NCBI GenBank assembly: GCA_963575645.1
Contig: OY754473.1
Coordinates: 6,820,001 to 6,884,000 of the forward strand
DNA length: 64,000 nt
Direction of reading: 5' to 3'
From: Xanthostigma xanthostigma
Taxonomy: Eukaryota > Arthropoda > Insecta > Raphidioptera > Raphidiidae
Shown here piece by piece: positions 10,525-22,620 of this stretch; positions within the stretch are counted from its first letter, which is position 1; every line of letters begins with the position of its first letter. Position numbers and translations under genes: made by a program. The notes under the pieces are model-generated. The model ran no database searches. It worked only from the letters and a program-made list of their open reading frames with translations, and was not told the origin of the DNA.

Positions 10525-11165
10525 GTGAGCCATATTGAGATGGCTTGAAGGCCGGATGAGGCCCGCGGGCCCTATTTTTGACATCACTGATCTAGAATGT
10601 TTCTTCCGGGAGGAAAAAATTATAAAAAAATAAAAATGAATGCGGAGTAATCGCCTCCCGTTTAACTCATTGCTTGTTACGCCAATGGTTAAATTCTTCT
10701 AATAGATAGTAAAATGAAATAAAAGTTATTAATTAAAATGCATTTTCCTTAACTCTTGACCTGTTAAATGATTTCGCTAGAATGCGAGGAATTCTTAGAA
10801 TAATAACCATTAAATAAAGTTTGCGACGATTATTTACAACTTTTCATACAACTATAAAATGTCAAGAGTAGGTATAATATAATTCTTTAATAAAATTAGT
10901 GATTTGTCATTGGTACAGAGCCGTACTAAATTTTATAAGTCGGTTTGATCAAACCCATTATTATATACTCACACAAAAAATGATTGATCTATCTTAAGTA
11001 AAGATTGCTTTTCAACCTAAATTTTTATTAAAAAAATGTTTTTTTTTTGTTGTGCGTTTATTAGTTTATTTAGTATTGGCGGCCCGGTCCGGCTTCGTCC
11101 GAATTTGTAGATTGCCACCGTTTTTCGTCGACTTACGTTGCAAAATTGGTCTCCACGAAAAGCGC
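10525..11165. other. Unannotated AT-rich stretch with a Helitron-like 3' end
   Basis: No gene. 11,083-11,128 (minus) resembles a Helitron 3' end (CGGACGAAGCCGGACCGGGC, then a mutated CTAG); a plus-strand relative lies at 21,650-21,710. Confidence 0.3.
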
Positions 11166-11170
11166 TTTTA

Positions 11171-11512
11171 TATAGTAGAACATCCTTAAGTCGAACCTCG
11201 ATGGGTCAAAAACTTTCAAAAGTCGAAAAAATGTTTTGTTGCTTTCCCTTCAAGCCCCCAAACCTCCATTACTCGAAATCTCAACCCTCTATAGGTCAAA
11301 ATAATCAATGACTACCCTACAAGCCATTTCGGTACATGTCCCCCTCCCCAACTTAAAAAAATAAATCGGACTCCTGTATCTCAAACATAGCAACTCAAAA
11401 TTAGTTGGAGTGAATCTCAACCTCTACAAAATCCGCCTAAGTAGAAATCCTTCATAAATTGAAAACATCATAACTCGAATTTTTTGGCGTCTACAGAGGT
11501 TCTACTATATAT
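11171..11512. mobile_element. pogo/Tigger-like MITE
   Basis: Ends TATAGTAGAACATCC and GGTTCTACTATA form short inverted repeats next to TA. AGTAGAACCTC.. followed by repeated TCGAA blocks is the usual look of pogo/Tigger relatives. Non-coding. Confidence 0.55.
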
Positions 11513-12416
11513 CTTTTTGGACCACTGTGCGTCGATATTTTCGTTGAATATATTACAATCGTATTTAAAAGGATATACAGACAATGTAATGTAATGATTT
11601 AAATGCTTGATTCTTGGTACAACAGTCGACTTCTGGTCTCAATCGATTCTTCCTCGATAGGAAATACAAGAAATCAATCAATGCAAAGAGTATGGCTGTT
11701 CATCGATCTCTGATCGACCGCTGCCATGCAGGCCGCACAAAACTATGCTTGGCTCAAATTGCAACGTCTCTCAGTCGATGCCTTTAAACAGCGGAAACGA
11801 ATCACAATATTGGTTTGCGTCACGATTTCTTCAAGATGGTTTCTACAGATGCCGCCATCTGTCACTTGATGTCTTTAAACTGCGGAAACATCTAACTTCC
11901 GTCCGAATATAGATCTGAGTTACTCTCAAGCCGCGCCTAAAATGTTTTACTTCAAATATACAATATTGATGCTCGATTGCAGAAAGCGCTGTCAGAAAAT
12001 ACATATTTGTTCATAAAAAAAGCATTGTAAAATTAATAAATCGATTCTGCTCGAAAAATAATTGATCGATTGCAACGATATTTTTAAATGTATTTAACAC
12101 AGTTTTCGAAACAACTTTTTCTACGAATTTTGATCAAAATTTAGCTTGGAAAAGCGGTCTTTTTCTGTATAGAACAATCATTTATTTTTTGTGCGAGTAC
12201 AATCTAATGTTTCTAGATGATAGGGAGTTTGAATACTACATTAGACTGGTCCTGATGTACGGAAACTGTAATTGTATAATCACAATCTAAGGTCATTTTC
12301 AAATCAAATTTTGCGACAATCTTTTCTGCAACCCAGGTTTAATATCCTGTTACCAGCACTTATATAAATTATGCAGTGTCTGCATATACTACATAGTTCA
12401 ATAAAGCTTTATAAAA
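11513..12416. other. Unannotated AT-rich stretch
   Basis: No gene or clear repeat boundary. Phrases such as GCCGCCATCTGTCACTTGATG (11,850) recur in related form near 38,870 (CATCGACTGACAGATGG), so part is an old dispersed repeat. Confidence 0.3.
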
Positions 12417-13195
12417 TCTATATATATATATGTTGCGGTCAATGTCCGGAATCCGGGCAATGTCGACATTGATCGGTCAATATCAACAATGCCCGAGCCA
12501 CATCGGGCAATGTCCGAAATCGGACAAGGTTCAAAAAATAGATTTTTTATAAACATGAAACGCTGACATTTGATTGTATCTTTATCATGATAAGTTATCA
12601 TTAACCCTTTATGGAATTTTTATCACTGATATCAACTATTGAAGAATATATTTTTCAGCTTTCTATTACAACTGTAGAAAATAAACAAGAATAGACCGAA
12701 TCCAAAATCCGGTCAATGTCGACATTGCCCGGATTCCGGACATTGACCGTAACATATATACAAAAGTCTCGTCTCACAATTTTGGCCGCACTAATCACCG
12801 AAACCACTGTACCGATTTTAATAAAATGTGTCTTGCTTGGTGCAGCTTACGCTATAGGATAATTTTTATTAAATATTTTGTACAAAATTAGGGTGTCCCC
12901 TCACAAAAAACTGTTTTAGTAACATTTAACGACATCTGATAGAATTTACTCAAAGCTATTAGTTCAGAAGCAAATCTGGTAGAATTTGCTCAAAGCTATT
13001 AGATCAGAAGCAAACAGAAAAAACTGTTTTAGTACCAAGTAGCGACGTCTGATAGAATTCGCTCAAAGCTATTAGTTCAGAAGCAAATCAGGAAGAATTT
13101 GCTCAACGCTATTAGTTTCGACGCCGGGCCGCAAACGAAATACATTTTGCAGAATTATATATCTATCGCACCCGGGTGAAACCGGGACGCACCCC
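12417..13195 (+). mobile_element. Non-autonomous Helitron, family B, copy 2, interrupted by a MITE
   Basis: Begins A^TCTATATATATA at 12,417. The sequence resumes after the MITE at about 12,757 with ACAAAAGTCTCGTCTCACAA, and runs to the hairpin CACCCGGGTGAAACCGGG at 13,170-13,187, where the expected CTAG is mutated. Same three 66-bp internal units as copies at 10.0 and 43.5 kb. Confidence 0.65.
12429..12757. mobile_element. MITE nested in the Helitron 5' end
   Basis: Inverted repeats of about 45 bp rich in GTCAATGTC, TCCGGAATCCGGGCAATG and GTCGAC, so each arm holds smaller palindromes. It lies in the TATATA run just inside the Helitron's 5' terminus, so it inserted after the Helitron. Superfamily unknown. 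Confidence 0.7.
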
Positions 13196-13473
13196 ATATA
13201 TTAAGCAAACGGTTGATTCATTTGTGTTTGTGTTAGTTCTTTAACAGACGCAGCGACTGGAAAGCGGGCGGGGGGGGGGGAGCTAACAGACATACATCAA
13301 TCAGACGCAATGGCTACCGGACTCGCTTTTCCCACGATGTCTTCACATCACACGTGACTCGGCGTGATTACTTCCTAGTTAATACTAACATTACAGGTAC
13401 TGCCGTCGGTTAGCGGTTTAAATACTACGAAAAAATATTGTTCACCCCTCCGCCCCCTATAATAGTTTAGTGC

Positions 13474-13798
13474 TATAGTACGCGCCACGGATCTAAAAGG
13501 TTCGGAAGCTAATCACAAACAGCGTCGCGGCACATTTTAGAGCCGTTGATACTCCCACCACCTCCCAGCTACCTGCACGGAACGTGCGCTCGTCGGTGAT
13601 TGGCCGTGATCGCTCGTTGCCTTTGTCACTTGTCGCTTTCCTGCTTTAAAGTACAGTCGAGTACGCTATTGTCAAGTTGTTATTATTATTTTAGTTTTGT
13701 TGAGTTGCGAATTTGTAGTTTTTCAACAGACTGTACAGGCGCAAGCCCTCATTCGCATCTAACTTCCGAGCGTTTTAGATTCGTGGCGCGTATTATAC
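13474..13798 (+). mobile_element. CGCGCCACG MITE family, copy 1
   Basis: Inverted repeats begin TATAGTACGCGCCACGGATC and end with GATTCGTGGCGCGTATTATA. The interior holds the small palindrome GCACGGAACGTGC and CGGTGATTGGCCGTGATCGC. Five copies of 308-330 bp occur here (also 16.4, 18.2, 28.4, 35.3 kb). Short ORFs in it are shared between copies only because the DNA is; not genes. Confidence 0.8.
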
Positions 13799-14224
13799 TG
13801 TCTAGTTCGTAATGCAGTATCTTATGACGAGATGTGGCATTGCGTCAACAAAGCACGAAAAATAGTAGATTACTCCACAAGGGCCGAAAGCATGATATCT
13901 TGCACTGCGCGTCATGATGCCCTATTTTATCAGCTTAATTTCTTTTCTCATGTCATTCACATTTATTATTTGACTTGTTCAGGGATTGACAGTGGAATGG
14001 AACATGGCTTAGTCTAGTTCGAGGCGTGATTCAATGGAAGAAAAGAGTGTGAACGGCCATGTTTCGATCTTGTAGGAAGTAGAAAACTGGACAACTAAGT
14101 TTTGTGCATATTTCAAACGATTTGTACAGTTTATTATATCAATAATGTGATCCGTTTCATACTTATTAAGACTAGAGTCACATAATGAACAAAAAAATAC
14201 TATAGTAAAAACTCGACTTCTAAA

Positions 14225-14805
14225 GGGGTGGATTATTTTCTTCACAACTCTCTTGACGCCCCAACATGGCGGATTATCTTTTTCTTCTGTTATATGACAA
14301 AAGCATAAGGTGCATATTTGAAGAGTAAAATATGATAAGTCATGTGACATCACTCGAAACCCAATATAGCGGACGCCCCAAAATGGCGGTCTATCTTTTT
14401 CTTCTGTTATGAGAAAAGCATAGGGTGGATATTTGAAGAGTAAAATACGATAAGTCATGCGACATCATTCGAAACCCAATACGGCAGACGCCCCAAAATG
14501 GCGGATTGTCTTTTTCAGCTGTTATATGAGAAAAGCATAAGGTGGATATTTGAAGAGTAAAATACGACAAGTCATGTGACATCATTCGAAACCCAATACG
14601 GCAGACGCCCCAAAATGGCGGATTGTCTTTTTCAACCATTATATAAGAAAAGCATACCTAAGGTGCATATTTGAAGAGTAATATACGACAAATCATGCGA
14701 CATCGCTCGAAACCCAATACGGCACACGCCCCAAAATGGCGGACTATCTTTTTCTTCTGCTATGAGAAAAGCGTAGGGTGGATATTTGAAGAGTAAAAAT
14801 TTTTT
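14225..14805. repeat. Minisatellite, ~118-bp unit, five copies
   Basis: Units start near 14,257, 14,374, 14,489, 14,605 and 14,728 at CGCCCCAAAATGGCGG and contain TTTGAAGAGTAAAATACGA and GACATCATTCGAAACCCAAT. Copies differ by a few percent. Minus-strand open frames across it follow the repeat unit and are not credible genes. Confidence 0.9.
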
Positions 14806-16392
14806 ATAAATTGTTCTTCAGCGAAACTTTCCCTCACCGCATAAAAAGACGGCCTTGCGCCCAGCTCTTCCTGGCAGTGTGGGTCCTCTAAAAAAACTGT
14901 TCAATTATAATTTCCGATTAGCGCGCAACAAGCATGCCCATGGCAATCTTGATACAGTCCGCGATCGCATTTGACAACGACATGATATAAACAGTTTACA
15001 TCGTGTTGACGGAGTGTGCTGCGAAAACAAGACACGGTGCATTCAATGAAGCGGAAGCCGTCTTGCAAGATACACCACCCCGTTGCACATGCACTTCTGT
15101 GATCGCGCAGTGTTGCCAAACGACAGGGGAATTCCCTTTTGATCAAGGAAGATCCTCCATATACTTTTACTACATAGCGAGCATAGGAATCAAATCGCAA
15201 TGGGACCATTAGGGTGCAAACATATACTTTTGTCTTTTTTTAAGCCGTAAGAACTGGCGTATCCAGGAGGACAAAACAAGCACGGGGGATCCGGCTTAAG
15301 AAATTTCTAATTTGCCCCCTCTTGGGCCAAAAGCTGGGTACGCCCATGTTAACTTCATAGAAAAAGACAAAGTTTTTGAAGCAGAGATACTTTATTCAGA
15401 TTGAATGCAAGTACATCAACCAATCTGATCATCGGAGAAATCAAGGAATTACATCGAAGAAAGACGCAAATATATTTTCGATACGCTTTATTGCCTTCAC
15501 TCAGCGCACGTTGAGTAAATAGACAATGCTTCATATAGTAATTATTATTGGGTTGTTGTCTCGACTGTGGTGCCCCCTTTGACATATTGCCCCCTCGACA
15601 GTAAGCCACTTATTTTCTCCCACGCCTGCAAAACTCTGAGATATAAGGATACAAGGGATACCCAGTCTAAGAAATCTTCTGTATTTCAACAATTCTTGGC
15701 AACATTGTTGCAGCTAAAATATTTCCAGTGTCCATGCAATATTATGTGTGTACGTTTGTACGTACGTTCAGATGCACCAGCCATATGCAGAATGTTAATT
15801 GATTAACGCGGTCACACTATAGGGTCTGCGTTGCGAATGTGTGTATCCGTTAGGACATTCCTGACCGGTCATATTTACCTTTAAATTCGCATACCCTGCA
15901 CCATTTTCCAAAAAAACAAAACAGCTTTGTTCTATCACTCGAATTCGAATCGGATGACAGCGCTACATTATAACCTTTAAAAATGTTGTCAGCAAACCAG
16001 GAAGGGTCACTGATCATCCAGCTTGGCTGTACTCCCGCGACGCACCACTTCCGCGACTTTTAGAGTCAGCGTTTCAGGCGGAAAGTGACAGCTAATGTCG
16101 TCAAACCATTACGCACGAGGTATGCGTGGTATTTTTTGCACGTACCTCGTATAAAATAGCTGGTTTTCATTTCATTTTCAAAATGTTTGACAGTTCACTT
16201 TTAAGCAAACGTCGTTTCTAACAGTAGCCTATTAAAAAACAACTCATCCAGTCATACTATATCAAATCGGTTTGGCGAAACCAGTTTTGTTTTACTTTAA
16301 CGCACTATTTATTTTTTTTTTTTAAATAGCTGATTAGGTAAGTAGTTATAAGTTTTTTAAAGGAAAACCGTTACACCAGATAACTTTAGAGT
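14806..16392. other. Unannotated stretch, mixed composition
   Basis: No gene recognised. 14,850-15,230 is GC-richer than its surroundings, with open frames on both strands, but no known domain. 15,240-15,610 contains CCCCCTCTTGGGCC and TGCCCCCTCGACAG motifs, probably an old repeat. Confidence 0.3.
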
Positions 16393-16700
16393 TATAGTAC
16401 GCGCCACGGATCTAAAAGGTTCTGAAGTTAGTCACAAAGGCACATTTTAGAACCGTTGAAATTCCCACCACCTCTCAGCTACTTGCACGGAACGTGCGCT
16501 CGTCGGTGATTGGCCGTGATCGCTCGTTGACTTTGTCGCATTCCTGCTTTAAAGTACAGTCGAGTACGCTATCGTCAAGTTGTTGTTGCTATGTTAGTTT
16601 TGTTGAGTTGCGAGTTTGTAGATTTTCAACAGACTGTACAAGCGCAAGCCTGCATTCGCATCTAACTTTCGAGCCTTTTAGATTCGTGGCGCGTACTATA
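16393..16700 (+). mobile_element. CGCGCCACG MITE family, copy 2
   Basis: Ends TATAGTACGCGCCACGGATC and GTGGCGCGTACTATA. Short internal deletions relative to copy 1 (for example in TGTCACTTGTCGC). Confidence 0.8.
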
Positions 16701-16959
16701 GCTGTCGAAGATTGTAGATTATAGACGCTCAACAAGCGAGGTCATCGGCGTCTGCGGCTATTGAAGAGCGCTCATCCATATCTTAACGAGAATCAGATGT
16801 CCAGTTAGTCGTCGCTTAGACTTAAAATAAATGCTTGATTTATAGCAATCGATGCATTTTAATTGCCATGTTGAATGTCAGTCGCCCGTTGGTTGTTAGT
16901 TATGTTACTACATAATATATAATACATACAAGATGCTGGTGTGAACGTACAAACCAACT

Positions 16960-17490
16960 AAACTCTACACATTATTGCGTATAATTCTCATATACATATA
17001 TATATAGTTACAGTGTGTTGACTTGAAAACTGGTTCGTTTTCACAACCCCCTATGAAATAGTTTCTTTTCATGTTTGTATAGCTGTAATAAAACCAAGAC
17101 GCAGTACTGCTTTGATCTAAAACAAAGCGATTAAACACTAAACTCTACGCACATTGCGTATATAATTCTCATATACATATATATCTAGTTACAGTGTGTT
17201 GACTTGAAAACTGGTTCTTTTGCACAACCCCCTATGAAATAGCTTATTTTCATGTTTGTATAGCTGTAATAAAACCATGACGCAGTACTGCTTTGATCTA
17301 AAACAAAGCGATTAAACACTAAACTCTACGCACATTGCGTATATAATTCTCATATACATATATATCTAGTTACAGTGTGTTGACTTGAAAACTGGTTATT
17401 TAGCACAACCCTCTATGAAATAGCTTCTTTTCATGTCTGTATAACTGTAGTAAAATCATGACGAAGTGCTGCTTTCACGTAAAACAAACC
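16960..17490. repeat. Tandem repeat, ~180-bp unit, three copies
   Basis: Units start at about 16,960, 17,141 and 17,322 (AACTCTACGCACATTGCG) and share CATATACATATATATCTAG, GTGTGTTGACTTGAAAACTG and GCAGTACTGCTTTGATC. The last unit is the most diverged. The 180-bp length falls in the size range of satellite monomers. Confidence 0.9.
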
Positions 17491-18161
17491 GATCCAACAG
17501 TAATTTTCAAAAGCGACCTGCAAGTTACTGTTTAATTCTATATGATGAAGAGGGATAGCGAAGCGACACAAAGCAGGTGTGGTTATCGTAAATGTGCCAA
17601 ATGAAATGCAATATATACCTACGGCTGCACACAGAGATTACGCCATAAAAAAATATGTAAAATGTTGAAATGATACGGTTCGTGCGACTGTTAAAACTTG
17701 CTGTTGCTCGTTTCAACACAATGTCCTTTATCGCTGAAAATAATAATTTTCTTTCAAAAACTGTTAAATATATCTTTTTCAAAGTTTGTAAGAGCAATCC
17801 ATTAAAAACCTGCTCTATAAGAAATAAAGGCGCTTATAGGAGTTACAGTCGTTACAGATTTTGTAATAATATTATGTCGAAAAAATTTCAATTGTCAATT
17901 CGAATTAACCTGACTGTTGAATGGCCTTTGAAATGCTTACAAACATATCTCAACAACTGTTGCAATACACGATTAATTTTAAAGTAAATACTTCAAACGA
18001 CATAACAGTACAAAACATTAAAAAATCTGTCCCATAGTTAGTATATTCCAGTCCTTTTTAATATTTTATTTTGCAAATTAAAAATTGGTTATTAACTACG
18101 TCAAAGAAGTGAAACTTCTAACACGCGTACATAAGTAAATGCATCCATTTTTAAGCTACCG
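17491..18161. other. Unannotated AT-rich stretch
   Basis: Opposed open frames (17,525-17,797 minus; 17,670-17,987 plus) overlap and lack recognisable domains. I see nothing else. Confidence 0.3.
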
Positions 18162-18478
18162 TATAATACGCGCCACGAATCTAAAAGGCTCGTAAGTTAG
18201 ATGCGAATGCGGGCTTGCGCTTGTACATTCTGTTGAAAAACTACAAACTTGCAACTCAACAAAACTAACATAGCAATAACAACTTGACAATAGCGTACTC
18301 AACCGTACTTTCAAGCAGGAAAGCGACAAGTGACAAAGGCAACGAGCGATCACGGCCAATCACCGACGGGCGCACGTTCCGTGCAGGTAGCTGGGAGGTG
18401 GTTGGAGTATCAACGGCTCTAAAATGTGCCTTTGCGACGCTGTTTGTGAACATTTTAGATCCGTGGCGCGTATTATAC
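18162..18478 (-). mobile_element. CGCGCCACG MITE family, copy 3
   Basis: Same family in the other orientation, ends TATAATACGCGCCACGAATC and GTGGCGCGTATTATA. The interior is well conserved with the 13.5- and 28.4-kb copies. Confidence 0.8.
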
Positions 18479-19068
18479 AACTCATGAAGAAACGAAACCC
18501 TGTACACCTGTCTCCGAATCTACATCTCTTTCCAAAGACATACGTCTCTTCTTTAACTATGCGCAAAAGTGATATGCTGATTAGGTTCGGCTTTGACGTT
18601 TGAAATGAATACATTTTTTTAAATTCTCGTTTCAAATTTAGTGGAAGAATATGAGAACAAAATAGCGCGTTCAGAATTATTAAATTTTGAAAAGGTGAGA
18701 CGACTCTGTCCTGAAAGTTCTCTTCCAGTTTTCAGGTTAATTAAAAGAATACCTGCATAAAACATTCGTAATTTCTTTTGAGTAATTTATAAATGTTTTA
18801 AAGAACGTAAATTAATATCGATACAATGAAGAAGTTGCATAAAAAATTGAATACAATGGAAAGATATATTTATCGTCCAGAAATCCGATCGATTACATTG
18901 CATTATAAAGACTTCATCTACATTAGTTTGAAGTTGTATGCTCTCGATTGATTTATCGGCATGTTAAATGTAAGACATGGCTACGGCTCGCGCTTCGATA
19001 CGTAGTTAACTATCCGAGCAGCGACAGCGTTATAAATGTCCGGTTGCATAAAAGTAAATCTATACTAA

Positions 19069-19654
19069 CTAGAGTGACCTGTCCGAATTATTCGCACGAA
19101 ATAAGTATAATAATAAATTATCACTTTACGAAATTATTTTTTAAATATGATTGCAGGTATTCAATTCGTTTCTAATTTTGCACACTGCTTATAACGTTCT
19201 TCTTTTCGTTGTATTACAATATGAAGCTCAGATGACAGATCGAAGAAATATTTTACTAAAATTGTCATATAGAGACGCAAGTAGCAAAAGCGTTGAGCTA
19301 AGCCGTCAGATGGCATCATGCAGCATTGCTGTGACGTTGTTCAGCGTTGCTCGCTGTTTCAAAATTAAAGCCGTCAGATGGCAGTATGCAGTATTTACAA
19401 TATGAAGGTCAGATGACAGATCGAAGTGTTGACGTTGTTTCAAAATTAAAGCCGTCAGATGGCAGACGTTGTTCAGCGTTGCTGTATTTTAATTAATTTA
19501 CAAAAACAAAAACAATAATAAATTTTTTAGTTGTAGATGTCAGTAGAGCAAGCATTTATCTGTAAAATGATGTATAATTTATGTGGAGTAATTGTGAGTT
19601 TTTTTCTAAAAAGGGAGGCAAACATCTTAAACCTTAGCGTGTTAATATATATGA
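19069..19654 (-). mobile_element. Non-autonomous Helitron, family C, copy 2
   Basis: On the minus strand it starts A^TCATATATATTAACACGC (19,654) and ends with a hairpin based on GTGCGAATAATTCGGAC, then AGGTCACTCTAG^T at 19,069. Both junctions show the A/T target. It adjoins a family A Helitron fragment on its right. Confidence 0.75.
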
Positions 19655-19770
19655 TATACAAAGCTGAAGAGTTTTTGGTTGAACGCGCTAATCTCAGAAA
19701 CTACTGGTTCGAATTGAAAAAAAAATGTTTGTTGAATAGCCCATTTATCGAGGTAGGCTATAGGGCATAG
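19655..19770 (+). mobile_element. Helitron family A, 5' fragment
   Basis: Starts TATACAAAGCTGAAGAGTTT and continues through GGTTCGAATTG and ATAGCCCATTTATCGAGGTA, the 5' third of the family A Helitrons at 29.3, 47.0 and 47.6 kb. Truncated at about 19,765. Confidence 0.6.
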
Positions 19771-20213
19771 GCCTTACGAAGAAGTATATGTGTCTCCGTC
19801 AGACTAAACTTCCTGACACTGTTTCCTGCAACCCAGCATATTAGTCGACTTATAAATGGCTTGAATACGATAATTACCTAATATATGCTTGTTTTTTGTA
19901 TTAAAGTTTTTTTTCGTAATGTTGTCGCGTATTTAGTATAAATAGACCCGGAATATTCCGTAAAATTGCGTAGCTTACTTCTAAACTAACTGACAGAGTT
20001 GGGAGTGACTCCGAGGTCGGACTCCACATATTGACCAGGTATATTAATTATTTTTGTCCACCCGTCTGCATGCATTGTTTCCATTAATACACATATTATT
20101 TATTTATTAAAACGTGATACGATTCCTAAATCGAAGCATGAGCTTACTTGAATAAACAAAATTAGTATAGCAATATTTAGAACATAGATAAAATTATAAT
20201 AGACTAGCGGCCC

Positions 20214-20746
20214 TGTACGTGCTTCGCTACGTATAAAGTGAAATAATAAAACAATTTAATTGGAACATCTATCTATCTATCTATCTATTTTATTAATTGC
20301 TAGCTATTTTCAAATATACATGGGCGTATATGTGTGTATGTCGAGCACTCCGGCTACGCCGTCATGCTCGAAAAAAAATAGCGTAAAGTATTCGTGGATA
20401 ACTGGTCTTTAAAACACTTGCTCTATTTAGAGCACTCCGGCTGCGCCGTCGTGCTCGATACCATAACCTCGGCAACACGTGGTGGTTATGCTATTGAATT
20501 GTAGCTTATATAAAACGTTGCGCCATCTATTGAATATTCACTCAATCCAGTCAACTGCAGATAATTATGACTGTCAAGGAATAGACAAATAATATTGCGA
20601 CTATAAATTGAAATGTAAGCTATCCTATCTTTCAAGTTGGGTCGAATTGCACACGGTGTGCAAATCAAATTTAAAATCGGTTCAGTAGTTTAGGAGTTCA
20701 TCGCGGACACACAACGTGACACGTAATTTTTATATAGGTATAAAGA
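20214..20746 (-). mobile_element. Non-autonomous Helitron, family D
   Basis: On the minus strand it starts A^TCTTTATACCTATATAAA (20,746) and ends with hairpin TACGTAGCGAAGCACGTA, CAGGGC, CGCTAG^T (20,214). It carries a (TATC)n run at 20,263-20,290 and two blocks of GAGCACTCCGGCTRCGCCGT. No ORF of interest. Confidence 0.7.
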
Positions 20747-20906
20747 TTATACATTGAGCTGAAAAAATTGCAATTATTATTTAATAAAAAAAAGTGTTTG
20801 TGTGTCAGCTCCGACGCACGACTGTAGTTTACTCTTTAGATACGCTGTGTAATGTATTCCATCTCATTCTTTCGCACGTTAAATCCTAGAGATATAATAT
20901 ACCTAT

Positions 20907-21442
20907 GTTTGTATGTAAACACGTAAATTGCACATAGGGAAATTAACATTGGGAAAAAATGACTCGATTAGAGTGAGCCTTGAAATCTTGTTTTTCAATT
21001 TGACAGATAATATTCTTTTGCAAAATGAATGTGTATACTACCGAAGAAAATATTCAAATGATTACAACATAATGGGACTTTTTTTTATTAATGGGACATT
21101 AAATTCCCAAAAATACTTAAATATGGTGCGAGATCAAATATCTCCGCCTATTCGTGTTGAACCTAAAGACATTGGGTCACTGATTTACCAACGCGCATAC
21201 GTCATACCAGTCAGACAATTTTTGAATGAAATGTTTCCAAACAGATGGAGTTGTTTTTTTGTTTTATTTTTGTACAAATAAATTAAAATAATGATTTATA
21301 TATATAAAATAGAAATCCTCAAGATTACCACGATAATTCAATAGAAATAACAATTAATGTAGTCTTGGCTAACTCTGATTCAAGTATTTTTTCCCAATGC
21401 TAATTTCCCTATGTGCACCTTACGCGTTTACATACTGTATAT
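20907..21442 (+). mobile_element. Tc1/mariner deletion derivative, family M, copy 1
   Basis: Inverted repeats GTATGTAAACACGTAAATTG and CCTTACGCGTTTACATAC, flanked by TA-rich sequence, with a second conserved block ATTAACATTGGGAAAAAATG just inside. The centre (20,928-21,281) reads through a transposase core segment: GLFFINGTLNSQKYLNM matches the conserved block upstream of the third acidic residue of Tc1/mariner transposases, and VRQFLNEMFPNRW is a block just after it. The DNA-binding domain, the third acidic motif and the C-terminus are missing, so it cannot move itself. Confidence 0.7.
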
Positions 21443-21599
21443 ACAAGATTAGTCTAGCATCGCATTCTATCTCATTTTTTTCGCACGTTAAATCCTACAG
21501 ATATATACCTATGTTTGTCTCTTTTGAAGCGAACGAGCGTAACGCCACACTTGAAGCGGTGGAGCGTAACGCCTCACCAATTGATTTTACTACTTACTC

Positions 21600-22135
21600 A
21601 TAAAATTTCCGTACCGGGCCTTATAACTCAAAATCGTTTCTTAAGGAGTAAACTACAAAAACGGTGACAATCTACAAATTCGGGCGAAGACGGACCGGGC
21701 CGTATGATTTCACATTTCGTTCATGGATGAGTTCGTTCTATTAACTTTATTCTTATTACACTCTCGAAACTTGATTTCAGTTATTTTTGTCGAACTCACA
21801 AACTTCAAGTTTTTTTTAGAGAATATCTGTATTTCGCAAATGATCAAAAAAAGTTTTTCAAAATTATTTATTGTAGATTATAGACGCTCGATAACTTATT
21901 GGCGTCTTATTACGGCAAATTAAATTGAACGACATCACAAACCATCCATGAACTGGAACGGAATTCGAACCTATACGGAAGTTTGATCCGAAAGCTAGCA
22001 CGCTGACCATTTCTTTTCTCAAGAAACGTTCGTATTGTGTTGTTTACGTGACTATTGGCGCTAAGTCACGCATATTTGTGATCTGTCAACGGGCTTGGAT
22101 TTAATAAACACAATAGAAGTCGTCATAATGAATAT
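21600..22135. other. Old repeat fragments, including a tRNA-like segment
   Basis: 21,650-21,710 resembles a Helitron 3' end (GGGCGAAGACGGACCGGGCC, CTAG lost). 22,010-21,945 (minus) has GGTCAGCGTGCTAGC and a box B, GGTTCGAATTCCG, suggesting a tRNA-derived SINE head; box A is poor. Confidence 0.35.
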
Positions 22136-22620
22136 ATGGATCTTCTAAGTCCTCATAATTGCCCATATATCATAGACCTACATGGCATTCATATTTGCAA
22201 CAATGTATCATTTTTTGTTGGAAAGCTTGAACACAATTCTATTATGTCAACTGATGGCATGATAGATAACTATCTCAAGTATAAATTAGAACGAATTTTA
22301 TACGTCACGTACGTATATGCTATATTAAATGATTTTTAATGTACTTGGCACTAATGTGAACTTGTAAGAACTCATCTTATTATTATTTTTTTGTTTTGTG
22401 TTATATCTTATGTTATAATTTGTGTGCGTGTATATTAATTATGAATACTACTCTGTAATTGGGCATTTTGCCTGTTGAGTACGTTCAATAAATATAAATA
22501 TAAATATAAATATAAATATAAAAGCACAGTACATCAAAACAATGTACTTTGATAGTTCTGTTGTGTATAATATTTCCAGAACTGTTTTGCACCCGGATGA
22601 AACCGGGACGGGCCGCTAGT
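22136..22620 (+). repeat. Retroposon-like tail and Helitron 3' end
   Basis: 22,485-22,522 is (ATATAA)n after GTTCAATAAATATAAAT, like the tail of a non-LTR retrotransposon; upstream sequence is AT-rich with a short unrecognised frame. 22,588-22,619 is a Helitron terminus: CACCCGGATGAAACCGGG, then ACGGGC, CGCTAG^T. Its 5' end was not located. Confidence 0.45.

Noticed and set aside
13600-13812. Similar short frames in all CGCGCCACG MITE copies
   Set aside because: Shared because the DNA is a repeated MITE; frames are broken differently between copies.
14009-14639. Minus-strand open frames of 149 and 82 codons
   Set aside because: They follow the 118-bp minisatellite and overlap one another in different frames.
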